DNA of 64,000 bases from Dickeya zeae NCPPB 2538 (GTDB lineage: Bacteria; Pseudomonadota; Gammaproteobacteria; Enterobacterales; Enterobacteriaceae). A program made the position numbers and the translations under genes. Each line of letters starts with the position of its first letter. Within the stretch, counting starts at the first letter, position 1. Positions 35,761-44,485 of this stretch are shown piece by piece. The stretch is taken from contig NZ_CM001977.1 in NCBI RefSeq assembly GCF_000406165.1, positions 2,054,124 through 2,118,123 on the forward strand. The letters are read 5' to 3'. The notes beneath the pieces were generated by a model that saw only the letters and a list, made by a program, of their open reading frames with translations, was not told the origin of the DNA and ran no database searches.

Positions 35761-38700
35761 CGACGAGCGCGTTACCTTCTGCGCTGGATGTGCTGCGCTT
35801 TCCGCTTTGCGGCAGTCGGCTGATCGAGGCCAGCGCCGGCACCGGCAAGACTTTTACCATCGCCATGTTGTATGTGCGGCTGGTGTTGGGGCATGGGGGT
35901 GAGCACGCCTTCTCGCGTCCGCTCAACCCGCCGGATATTTTGGTGGTGACCTTTACCGATGCCGCGACCCGCGAGCTGCGTGATCGTATTCGCGCACGAC
36001 TGGCGCAGGCCGCGGCTTACTTTCAGCCGAACGACAAGGGCGGCACGGCGGGTGAGGATGACGAGGTTGATCCGCTACTGCGCGAACTGCGCGCCGACTA
36101 CCCATTGGATCAGTGGCCGGATTGCGCCCGCAAACTGCAACTGGCGGCGGAATGGATGGATGAAGCGGCGGTGTCCACCATCCACAGTTGGTGTAACCGG
36201 ATGCTGGGCGAACACGCGTTTGACAGCGGCAGCCTGTTTAATCAGACGCTGGAAACCGACCAGAGCGAATTGCTACTGGAGGTGGTGCGTGATTACTGGC
36301 GCACCTTCTTTTTCCCGCTCGATGCCCGCGATGTGCTGGAGCTACGCGATAGCTGGGCCGCACCGGAAGATTTTTATCGCAGCGTGGTGCCGTTGCTGGA
36401 CTATGCCGATGAGATTGGCATTGATGACCTGCCCGCACAGATCTTCAGTACCGTCCGCGCAGAAAAAACACGCCAACTGGCGGCACTGAAAGCGCCCTGG
36501 ACACAATGGTGCGACGAGCTGCGCGACCTGCTGAACGCGGCGGTGGCAGCGAAAAAAGCGGATGGCCGCAAGCTACAGGCCCGCTATTTCGACCCGTGGC
36601 TGGATAAACTGCAACACTGGGCCAGTAGTGACGAGACGACGCTGGATATCGGCACCGGCTGGACACGGCTGACGCCACAAGGGTTACGGGAGTGCTGGAA
36701 AATACCGGACGAGGCACCGTCACACCCGGCGTTACGTGCGATGGAAACGTTGGCGCAGCAGTTGAACGACTTGCCCGAACCACGTAGCCAACTGTTACGG
36801 CACGCCTGCCGCTGGATACACCAGCGTTTTCGCTCCGAGCAGGAAAGCCGGGCGCAGATGGGCTTTCAGGACTTGCTGACCCGGCTGGATGCCGCATTAC
36901 GCGGCGATAACGGCGAACGGCTGGCGCAACGTATTCGTCGCCAGTTTCCGGTAGCGATGATCGATGAATTTCAGGACACCGACCCGCTGCAATACCGCAT
37001 TTTCGATACCCTGTACCGGGTGGCAACCAACGATCCGCAACAGGGGTTGATCCTGATAGGCGACCCGAAACAGGCGATTTACGCGTTTCGCGGTGCCGAT
37101 ATCTACACCTATTTGCGCGCCCGGCGCGATACCGACGGTCGACATTACACGCTGGGGACCAACTTTCGTTCCACGCAGGCAATGGTCGATGCCGTTAATC
37201 AGGTGTTTATGCAAGCGGAAAACCGTGCCAACGGCGCAGGTGCGTTTTTATTTCGTCAGCCAGATGGCGACAACCCGGTGCCGTTTTTGCCGGTGCAGGC
37301 TAACGGCCGTGATGACCTCTGGATGCAGGAAGGGACGCCCGCCGCGGCATTGACGTGCTGGACGCTGGAAACCGATGAACCGCTGTCGTCGTCAGAATAC
37401 CGTCAGCGAATGGCGGCGGGGTGTGCACGTGAAATGGTGCGACTGTTACAACTGGGCGAACAGGGACAGGCCGGTTTTGTCTCGTCAGACCAACGCTGGC
37501 GTCCGGTCAAACCGGGCGATATGGCGGTGCTGGTCAATACCGGGCGCGAGGCGATGGCGGTACGGGCGCAACTGTCCGCGCGCGGTGTGCGCAGTGTGTA
37601 CCTGTCTGACCGGGAGTCGGTGTTTGACAGCCCGCAGGCAGGAGAGCTGCACTGCTGGTTGTCCGCCTGTGCTGACCCGGAGAACGACCGACTGCTACGT
37701 GCTGCACTGGCCACGCCGTTACTGGGGCTGAGCTGGCAGGCGCTTGACCGCCTTAACCACGACGAGCAGGCGTGGGAACACCGGGTGATGCAATTTGTCC
37801 GCTACCAGCAGTGCTGGCGTCAGCAAGGCGTGTTGCCGATGCTACGGCGGCTGCTGTGGGAGTTTGATGTCCCGCGTCGGCTGCTGGCTGCCGATAACGC
37901 ACGGGCGTTGACCGATGTGCTGCACCTGTCGGAGTTACTGCAACAGGCCAGCGTGCATCTGGACGGTGAACACGCGCTGATCCGCTATCTGGCGGAACAG
38001 TGCCAGGTGGATAATCCCGGTAACGATAGCCTGAAAGTGCGGCTGGAAAGTGACGCGGATCTGGTCAAAGTGGTGACCGTGCATAAGTCGAAAGGGCTGG
38101 AGTACCCGCTGGTGTTTCTGCCGTTCGCCTGTGCGTTTCGCACGGTCAGCCATCGGGATGTGCCGCTGAAATTTCATGATGATGACGGGCAGCCGCGCCT
38201 TGAGCTGATCGCCAGCGACGAGGCGGTTGCGCGAGCAGACCATGAGCGCCTGGGGGAGGACCTGCGTAAGTTTTATGTCGCGTTAACCCGCGCGCGCTAT
38301 GCGCTGTGGCTTGGGGTAGCGCCGCTGAAAGAACTGGAGAAAAGCGCGCCCGGTTACCTGCTCGGTGCCGGTGAGCCAGTGGAGGCCGGGCAACTGGCGT
38401 CATGTTTGTCGCTCTGGAGCGGCCCGAACAGCCAGATAGCACCACTGCCGGAAAGTGATGATGCGGTATATCGCGCGGTGCGGGAAACACCGGCATTGGG
38501 GCAAGAGCCGCCGTTACCGGATATTCGCCGTCACCGTTGGCGCATCACCAGTTATTCCGGGTTGCAACTGGCACCGGAAGGGCAGTATCAGGAGCGTCGT
38601 GAGTCCGCCGCCCATGATGCTGCCGAAGTACAGAGCGCACGGCAGGAAACGTTTAGCGAACCGCAGGAAACCGCAGAGCGTCTGCCACCTCTGCCGGTCG

Positions 38701-39449
38701 GCTACGATATGTACAGCTTTCCACGCGGTGCGGTGCCGGGCAGTTTTCTGCATGGGTTGTTGGAATGGGCGGGTAAAGAGGGGTTTGCCGCGCTGGCAGT
38801 GGATCGCCCGCGAGTGGAAGATCAGGTGGCGCGACGCTGTAACCGACAGGGCTGGACGCCGTGGATACCGATGCTGACCGACTGGTTGATGGCGCAACTC
38901 AATCAACCGCTGGCGTTGCCTGAATCGCCCGCTGGTGCGGTGTCGCTGGCCGGTCTGACGCAGTATCAGGTGGAAATGGAATTCTGGTTTGCGCTCAATC
39001 AGGTCGATACGCAACGTCTGGACCAACAGGTCAGCGCTGCTACGCTGGCGGGGGCACCACGAACGCCGCTGATGCGTGACGCGCTCAATGGCATGCTGAA
39101 AGGGTTTATCGATTTGGTGTTTGAACATCAGGGGCGCTACTACGTGCTGGATTACAAGTCCAACTGGCTGGGGGCGGATGCTGCCGACTATGACTCAACG
39201 CATATGGCGCGAGCCATGCTAGATCATCGCTATGATCTGCAACTGGCCTTGTACCTGTTTGCCTTGCACCGCTTATTGCGCTCCCGCCTGCCGGATTACG
39301 GCTACGATCGTCATGTCGGGGGCGCGGTGTACCTGTTCCTGCGTGGTAGTCAGGCACCGGGGGGCGGCGTTTACGCTGAGCGACCGGAGCGGGCGTTGAT
39401 TGAGGCGCTGGACCGCCTGTTTAGCGGCGATACGGAGGTGACGGCATGA
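35757..39449 (+). CDS. recB: Exodeoxyribonuclease V beta subunit RecB
   Basis: A 3'-5' SF1 helicase and the nuclease of RecBCD, 1230 residues. Motifs: Walker A LIEASAGTGKTFTIAML, VVTFTDAATRELRDRI (Ia), AMIDEFQDTDPLQYRIFD (II), LIGDPKQAIYAFRGADIYTY (III), VVTVHKSKGLEYPLVFLPF (V) and LRKFYVALTRARYALWLG (VI). The C-terminal nuclease domain has FIDLVFEHQGRYYVLDYKSN with the catalytic Asp and DYK Lys. AGGAGG precedes ATG 35757, which overlaps the recC stop (ATGA). Confidence 0.96.
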   Translation: MTTSALPSALDVLRFPLCGSRLIEASAGTGKTFTIAMLYVRLVLGHGGEHAFSRPLNPPDILVVTFTDAATRELRDRIRARLAQAAAYFQPNDKGGTAGEDDEVDPLLRELRADYPLDQWPDCARKLQLAAEWMDEAAVSTIHSWCNRMLGEHAFDSGSLFNQTLETDQSELLLEVVRDYWRTFFFPLDARDVLELRDSWAAPEDFYRSVVPLLDYADEIGIDDLPAQIFSTVRAEKTRQLAALKAPWTQWCDELRDLLNAAVAAKKADGRKLQARYFDPWLDKLQHWASSDETTLDIGTGWTRLTPQGLRECWKIPDEAPSHPALRAMETLAQQLNDLPEPRSQLLRHACRWIHQRFRSEQESRAQMGFQDLLTRLDAALRGDNGERLAQRIRRQFPVAMIDEFQDTDPLQYRIFDTLYRVATNDPQQGLILIGDPKQAIYAFRGADIYTYLRARRDTDGRHYTLGTNFRSTQAMVDAVNQVFMQAENRANGAGAFLFRQPDGDNPVPFLPVQANGRDDLWMQEGTPAAALTCWTLETDEPLSSSEYRQRMAAGCAREMVRLLQLGEQGQAGFVSSDQRWRPVKPGDMAVLVNTGREAMAVRAQLSARGVRSVYLSDRESVFDSPQAGELHCWLSACADPENDRLLRAALATPLLGLSWQALDRLNHDEQAWEHRVMQFVRYQQCWRQQGVLPMLRRLLWEFDVPRRLLAADNARALTDVLHLSELLQQASVHLDGEHALIRYLAEQCQVDNPGNDSLKVRLESDADLVKVVTVHKSKGLEYPLVFLPFACAFRTVSHRDVPLKFHDDDGQPRLELIASDEAVARADHERLGEDLRKFYVALTRARYALWLGVAPLKELEKSAPGYLLGAGEPVEAGQLASCLSLWSGPNSQIAPLPESDDAVYRAVRETPALGQEPPLPDIRRHRWRITSYSGLQLAPEGQYQERRESAAHDAAEVQSARQETFSEPQETAERLPPLPVGYDMYSFPRGAVPGSFLHGLLEWAGKEGFAALAVDRPRVEDQVARRCNRQGWTPWIPMLTDWLMAQLNQPLALPESPAGAVSLAGLTQYQVEMEFWFALNQVDTQRLDQQVSAATLAGAPRTPLMRDALNGMLKGFIDLVFEHQGRYYVLDYKSNWLGADAADYDSTHMARAMLDHRYDLQLALYLFALHRLLRSRLPDYGYDRHVGGAVYLFLRGSQAPGGGVYAERPERALIEALDRLFSGDTEVTA

Positions 39450-41491
39450 CCCTCACTCACCATGATGACGTGGTGCAACTGCTGGATCAGTGGGTGGATT
39501 GCGGGTGGTTGCGCGAGTTGGATCGCGCGCTGGTGCGCTTTCTGCATCAGGAATGTCCGGAAGCATCACCGCTGTTGCTGCTGGGCGCGGCGCTGGTCAG
39601 TTACCAGCTTGGGCGCGGGCATGTGTGTCTCGATCTGGCCGCTACGCTGGCTGACAGCGGGTTCTCGCTGGCGCTGCCGCCAGAAGGTGACCGCAGTGAC
39701 AACCGTAAGATAGCGCGCCCGGCACAGGCGCTGGCGGGGGTGACCCTGTCAGCCTGGCTGGCGGCGTTGCAGCAGCCACAATTGGTGGCGTCGGGCGAAG
39801 GGGCGACCCCGCTGGTGTTGGTGGGATCACGTCTTTATCTGCGCCGTTACTGGCAGTATGAGCAGGATGTCCGTCAGGCGATTACCCGACAGTTACGGCA
39901 CAATGAAACCTTGCGGGCAGCCATCGCGCCAGCGGCGCTACGCCAGCGGCTGGAGGCGCTATTTCCTGCGACGACACCCCATACCACCAACTGGCAGAAG
40001 CTGGCATGCGCACTGGCGGCGGGCAGTGCCTTTAGCATCATCACCGGTGGGCCGGGTACCGGCAAAACCACCACGGTGGTGAAATTGCTGGCGCTGTTGC
40101 AGTCACTGGCGCTGGAGCAACAGGGCAAACCGCTGCGTATCCGACTGGCGGCACCGACCGGCAAGGCAGCGGCGCGGCTGAACGAATCCATCGCTGGCGC
40201 GATTGCCAGCCTGACGCTGGACGGTCTGGCGCAGGGAGAGGCGATTCGTACGCATATTAACAGCGAGGTGGTAACGCTGCATCGCTTGCTGGGTAGCCGA
40301 CCGGATACCCGACATTTCCGGCACCATGCCGATAATCCGCTGCTGCTGGATGTGCTGGTAGTGGATGAGGCCTCAATGGTAGATCTGGAGATGATGGCGG
40401 CGTTGCTGGCCGCCATGCCGCGCGATTCCCGGCTGATTTTGCTGGGCGACAAGGATCAACTGGCATCGGTGGAGGCGGGGGCGCTGATGGGGGAACTCTG
40501 CCAACGCGCCGCACAGGGGCATTACCTGCCACAGACTCGGGACTGGCTGCGCGAGGTGACCGGCGAGGCACCGGATGACGAGTTGCTCGACCCGCAGGGC
40601 AATGCGCTGGATCAGTCTATCGTTATGCTGCGTCACAGTTACCGTTTTGGTGCTGACAGCGGCATCGGGAAACTGGCCGATGCGGTGAATAAGGGCGATA
40701 GCGCGGCGCTGGCGTCTGTCTGGCAGCATGGGTTTGCTGATTTGGCACAACTGACGCTCACCGCGAATGATGACAACACATTGCGTGAATGGGTTATCGA
40801 CGGTGCTGCCAGCCGATTCGGTGCTCGACCGGGTACGAGCGCCCCGGTGGGCTACGGTGACTACCTGCGGCGCATGGCGTCGACACGACCCGCGTTGACA
40901 GCATCGTCGGAGGATTTTGACGCCTGGGCTACAGAGATTCTGGCGGCGTTTGGCCAGTTCCAGTTGTTGTGTGCGTTGCGTAATGGACCGTGGGGTGTGG
41001 AGAGCATGAACGAACGCATCGCCCATTTGCTGTATCGGGAAAGGCTGCTGGCTGGCTGGCAAGGCTGGTATCCGGGAAGGCCGGTGATGGTGACCCGCAA
41101 CGATTATGGCCAGCGGCTGATGAACGGTGATATCGGCATTACGTTGACGGTACCGCAGACGCAGCCGGACGGTTCCCGTCTATGGGTCACCCGGGTGGCG
41201 TTCCCGGTCAGTGACGGCTCCTCTGGCATTCGCTGGATGATGCCGGGGCGGTTGTCGGCAGTGGAAACGGTGTTCGCCATGACGGTGCATAAATCACAAG
41301 GGTCGGAATTCGCCCACACCGCATTGCTGCTACCCGACAGTTTAAGCCCGATTCTGACCCGTGAACTGGTTTACACCGGCATCACCCGTGCGAAGCAGGC
41401 CTTCAGCCTCGGTTGTGTCGGCGAGCACAGTACGGTGCTGGCAGAGGCCGTCAGCCGACGGGTAATTCGGGTCAGCGGACTGGTGGAGTAA
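39446..41491 (+). CDS. recD: Exodeoxyribonuclease V alpha subunit RecD
   Basis: The 5'-3' SF1 helicase of RecBCD. At 681 residues it is longer than E. coli RecD (608). It has IITGGPGTGKTTTVVKLLAL (Walker A), LRIRLAAPTGKAAARLNESI, DVLVVDEASMVDLEMMAALL (DEAS box), LILLGDKDQLASVEAGAL and FAMTVHKSQGSEFAHTALLL. The ATG overlaps the recB stop by four bases, so recCBD is translated as one coupled operon. Confidence 0.95.
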   Translation: MTLTHHDDVVQLLDQWVDCGWLRELDRALVRFLHQECPEASPLLLLGAALVSYQLGRGHVCLDLAATLADSGFSLALPPEGDRSDNRKIARPAQALAGVTLSAWLAALQQPQLVASGEGATPLVLVGSRLYLRRYWQYEQDVRQAITRQLRHNETLRAAIAPAALRQRLEALFPATTPHTTNWQKLACALAAGSAFSIITGGPGTGKTTTVVKLLALLQSLALEQQGKPLRIRLAAPTGKAAARLNESIAGAIASLTLDGLAQGEAIRTHINSEVVTLHRLLGSRPDTRHFRHHADNPLLLDVLVVDEASMVDLEMMAALLAAMPRDSRLILLGDKDQLASVEAGALMGELCQRAAQGHYLPQTRDWLREVTGEAPDDELLDPQGNALDQSIVMLRHSYRFGADSGIGKLADAVNKGDSAALASVWQHGFADLAQLTLTANDDNTLREWVIDGAASRFGARPGTSAPVGYGDYLRRMASTRPALTASSEDFDAWATEILAAFGQFQLLCALRNGPWGVESMNERIAHLLYRERLLAGWQGWYPGRPVMVTRNDYGQRLMNGDIGITLTVPQTQPDGSRLWVTRVAFPVSDGSSGIRWMMPGRLSAVETVFAMTVHKSQGSEFAHTALLLPDSLSPILTRELVYTGITRAKQAFSLGCVGEHSTVLAEAVSRRVIRVSGLVE

Positions 41492-41509
41492 GCGGTGGTT
41501 ATTGTTAAC

Positions 41510-41543
41510 ATGATGATAGGGTTAAGATGATGATAGGGTTAAG
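41510..41543. repeat. Perfect 17-bp tandem duplication downstream of recD
   Basis: ATGATGATAGGGTTAAG occurs at 41510-41526 and again at 41527-41543, with a degraded continuation (GCGATGGGGTTGATTGGGG). It is non-coding; the 41492-41748 gap otherwise holds only the presumed yceI promoter. Confidence 0.85.
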
Positions 41544-41748
41544 GCGATGGGGTTGATTGGGGGGATGATGTTGCCTGTATAACGCGGCCGTCATCGTAAT
41601 CTGACGATAACAAACCGCTCATGATTTATCGCTACGGCAAATATCCGGGGTTTTGATGTGGCCCCTTTTTTGTCTGCCTGCCAACGGGAATGAATAAAGT
41701 CGCCTCCTGAAGCGTTTACGCGTTGTCTGCTTTGAGGAGATTCCCGTT

Positions 41749-42318
41749 ATGATGCGTATTATTCCCGCAGTGGTTGTTGGGCTGCTGATAAGCCCGATGC
41801 TGCACGCTACACCGCTCAACTACACTATTTCGACCCAGAAAACCGCCATTGCGCTTTCATGGCACGCATTTGGCGACACTTCACAGGCGTATCTGGATGG
41901 CGTAACGGGGAACGTGATACTGGATTCCGCAAAGGAAACCGACGACCACATTGAAGTGAAAATCCCTGTAGCGACGCTTGAAGCGTCTAATTCCCTGCTG
42001 ACCTACCAGTTGAAAAGCGGAATGTTTTTTGACGCAAAACACTATCCCTGGATTGTGTTCACCAGTAACAGAGTGGTGGCGCAAGGGCATGGTTACTTTC
42101 GCGTGTTTGGTACGCTGTCCGTCAAAGACATTCAGCGCCCCGTCATTCTGGACGCCACGCTGGAGGAGTACGTCGGCGCATCGCCAACCGGGGGCACGCT
42201 ATTTCTTCATGCGACAACCGCTATTTCACGTTCATCGTTTAATATGGATCGGTTTATGGCGCTGGTGGATGACCGGGTAGCGATTAATATTCGTATTCAG
42301 GCGCAGCGCACATTGTAA
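41749..42318 (+). CDS. YceI-family periplasmic protein
   Basis: A lipocalin-like YceI-fold protein expected to bind an isoprenoid or other lipid. It has a signal peptide (MMRIIPAVVVGLLISPMLHA), then TISTQKTAIALSWHAFGDTS, LLTYQLKSGMFFDAKHYPWI and TLSVKDIQRPVILDATL, typical of the family. The 189 residues are normal length. GGAG precedes the ATG. It is convergent with a sigma/anti-sigma pair; YceI proteins often accompany such ECF loci, so control by that sigma factor is plausible but not shown. Confidence 0.88.
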   Translation: MMRIIPAVVVGLLISPMLHATPLNYTISTQKTAIALSWHAFGDTSQAYLDGVTGNVILDSAKETDDHIEVKIPVATLEASNSLLTYQLKSGMFFDAKHYPWIVFTSNRVVAQGHGYFRVFGTLSVKDIQRPVILDATLEEYVGASPTGGTLFLHATTAISRSSFNMDRFMALVDDRVAINIRIQAQRTL

Positions 42319-42378
42319 CTCCCGCCTGTCATACCCAGGTTGCACGGTGTGGAGGGGCGGACATCGTCGCATAGTCGT

Positions 42379-43182
42379 TTAGGACAGTGAGGTCTGCAAC
42401 CTGAGCGCACTATCGCTAAGCTGTGGCACAGGATTGCGGCCGATCAAGACGAACTGATAGCCCCTGGCATGCCACCAGGCCAGATGCATTCCATGTCGTT
42501 GTTCATGGTTGATCGTGGTTGCGCGTTGTTGCTGATTAGGGGAGATGCACAATGCCATCGGTCCGAACTCGGCATGCATCCAGGCAATCTGCGCGATTGA
42601 GGTGCTGTCGTAGCGTAGCATTCGTATCATTTTCAGCTCTGCGCCTTGGAGCATGAGTTGCTGTTCGCTCAGATGTAGCCCAATGTCCTGCGCGGTGCGC
42701 GCCAGCCCACGAGCCAGCACGGATGAGGCGCTGTCCATGTCGAGCAGCGTTTCCGCGCTGTACAACGACATGTAGCGGGCCTCAAGATCGCGAATTTTCT
42801 CGCTCTCGCTCAGGACTGCCGAGGTCGGGCGCGCCAGATATCCCACACCTGAACCTATCACCAGAAAACTGAGTGAGGCGGCAATCAGTGCACGGCGGCT
42901 AACGCCGGTGTGAGATGAAATTTCTTCCGCTGTGGGCGTTGCTGCCAGGAGTTGCTCAAGCCGATGCTGCATGCGAGCCTGGGGAGCCTCATCAAGCAAA
43001 GGTGCAAAGGCTTCTTTAAACGCCAGATCGCTTTTCTGAAGTTTAGCGATACGCCCGGCAAGCTGACCGTCACTTTTAAGTCGCTGTTCGAATTGCTGTG
43101 CATCGGCATCATTCATTTCGCCGTCGAGCCAGGCAACAATGGCTTCGTCACTGTAAGGATGGGTGTAGCTGTCTGATGTCAT
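42379..43182 (-). CDS. Predicted membrane-bound anti-sigma factor
   Basis: A 267-residue protein with a cytoplasmic N-domain (DEAIVAWLDGEMNDADAQQF, the helical pattern of anti-sigma domains), one membrane span at about residues 98-116 (LIAASLSFLVIGSGVGYLA) and a periplasmic C-domain of about 150 residues. No HXXXCXXC zinc motif is present, so it would be a zinc-free type. It overlaps the sigma-factor gene by four bases. This coupling, rather than sequence similarity alone, is the main support. Confidence 0.8.
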   Translation of the reverse strand: MTSDSYTHPYSDEAIVAWLDGEMNDADAQQFEQRLKSDGQLAGRIAKLQKSDLAFKEAFAPLLDEAPQARMQHRLEQLLAATPTAEEISSHTGVSRRALIAASLSFLVIGSGVGYLARPTSAVLSESEKIRDLEARYMSLYSAETLLDMDSASSVLARGLARTAQDIGLHLSEQQLMLQGAELKMIRMLRYDSTSIAQIAWMHAEFGPMALCISPNQQQRATTINHEQRHGMHLAWWHARGYQFVLIGRNPVPQLSDSALRLQTSLS

Positions 43183-43694
43183 GAACGTTTTTCCTTCGCT
43201 GGAAGCGAGTCATCAACCGATTTAGCCAGAATGGTTCGTGCCGCCGCCAGCCGACTCATAATCGTACCTATCGGCACCGATAACGTGTCTGCCGCTTCCT
43301 GATAGGTAAACCCTTCGACATAAACTAAAAATAGGGCGTTACGTTGTGCTTCGGGAAGTGCGTTTACCCGTTGCATGATTTTCTGGTAATGCCGACGGTC
43401 GTCATTCAGTGCAAAGGTATCCGGTGCCAGCAATTCATCGCTGTCGACAAATCCCTGGCCTATACGCACGCGGTGGGCGCGCAGGTCGGAAATCCAAATG
43501 GAGTGGAGAATAGAAAATAACCATCTGTCGAGGCGGGTACCGGGCGTAAATTGCGCGCTCTTTTCGAGCGCGCGAACGCAGGTGGACTGAACCAATTCTT
43601 CAGCAACATCGTGACTGCGCGACAGTACCAGACCATAGCGCCACAGGCGTGTCAGATGCGCAGCAAGCTGCTGGCGAACGTCACTGGTAGTGAT
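43179..43694 (-). CDS. ECF RNA polymerase sigma factor with a non-canonical start
   Basis: An alternative sigma factor. Region 2 is visible in GTRLDRWLFSILHSIWISDL and region 4 in LPEAQRNALFLVYVEGFTYQ plus AADTLSVPIGTIMSRLAAAR. The first ATG/GTG/TTG in frame is a TTG at 43595, which would remove region 2.1 (RQQLAAHLTRLWRYGLVLSR is open just upstream). The frame is open further up, and GAGGA at 43706-43702 sits 7 bases before an ATC at 43694-43692. That start gives 171 residues, normal for the family, and is taken here. Alternatively a GTG at 43710 joins the frame by slippage on the A7 run at 43700-43694. It follows the TPR gene and overlaps the anti-sigma gene. Confidence 0.75.
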   Translation of the reverse strand: MTTSDVRQQLAAHLTRLWRYGLVLSRSHDVAEELVQSTCVRALEKSAQFTPGTRLDRWLFSILHSIWISDLRAHRVRIGQGFVDSDELLAPDTFALNDDRRHYQKIMQRVNALPEAQRNALFLVYVEGFTYQEAADTLSVPIGTIMSRLAAARTILAKSVDDSLPAKEKRS

Positions 43695-43716
43695 TTTTTT
43701 GTCCTCGCACTGATAC

Positions 43717-44268
43717 TCAGGATTCGGGATGCCCGTTAATAGCGGCCTGTAAATCGCGATACTCTTCGCAGCCTTGACCGCATAGGCTGGCGATTGTTTT
43801 CAGTTGTTCTCGCGCCAGATCGGGGCGTCCTTTCACCAGCCACGCTTCGCCGAGATATTCGCGTACTTTCGCATAATTCGGATTAAGCGCCAGTGAACGT
43901 TGATAATAGCCGATGCCTTCGTCGGTTCGCCCCAGTTTTCGCGTGGCGTAACCCCGATAGTTCCAGGCTTCGGCGGTATTACCATTTTTCAACGCGTCCA
44001 GCAGGTTCAGCGCCGCCTGATACTCACCTTTTTTAGCCAGGTGATAAGCGTAGTTCGTTTTATCCTGATCGCTGAGATAGCTGGTTTTTTCCGGGACACA
44101 CTGTTTTGTTGCGCTGCTATAAACCTGTCCTGCCGGGCAGTCTGGCGTTTTACTGTTGGTGTTGTCGTCACCAGCAGCAAAGACCTGAGAGACATGCAAA
44201 GAAAATAGCAGTACCGGGATAGTTAAACGGCAGGCGAAAGAACGTTGGTAACGGGAAGCAGGGTTCAT
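43717..44268 (-). CDS. Secreted tetratricopeptide-repeat protein
   Basis: A 183-residue exported protein: a signal peptide (LTIPVLLFSLHVSQVFAA, cleavage near residue 32), a short Cys pair (CPAGQVYSSATKQC) and about three TPR units (YAYHLAKKGEYQAALNLLDA, WNYRGYATRKLGRTDEGIGY, REYLGEAWLVKGRPDLAREQ). ATG 44268 with GGAG 8 bases upstream is preferred over 44442. It directly precedes the ECF sigma gene on the same strand, so it is probably part of that operon; a scaffold or sensing role is guesswork. Confidence 0.8.
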   Translation of the reverse strand: MNPASRYQRSFACRLTIPVLLFSLHVSQVFAAGDDNTNSKTPDCPAGQVYSSATKQCVPEKTSYLSDQDKTNYAYHLAKKGEYQAALNLLDALKNGNTAEAWNYRGYATRKLGRTDEGIGYYQRSLALNPNYAKVREYLGEAWLVKGRPDLAREQLKTIASLCGQGCEEYRDLQAAINGHPES

Positions 44269-44485
44269 GGTATTGGCTCCAGGGTGAATAAATGGGTGTG
44301 AATGATGAGTTAACGTTTCATCTTTCATTTTTATTCGTTGTTTATTCTTCTTCTTCGAAGAAATGATCTGGTTTACGCCTGTCTGATATATCGCCGAACC
44401 CGATGATGACGAGGTGAAAACTCCTCGCGGCATGGCAGTCAAGGAATGGTATTATTGTCGGCCGATCCTATCTGGAATTTTCACT

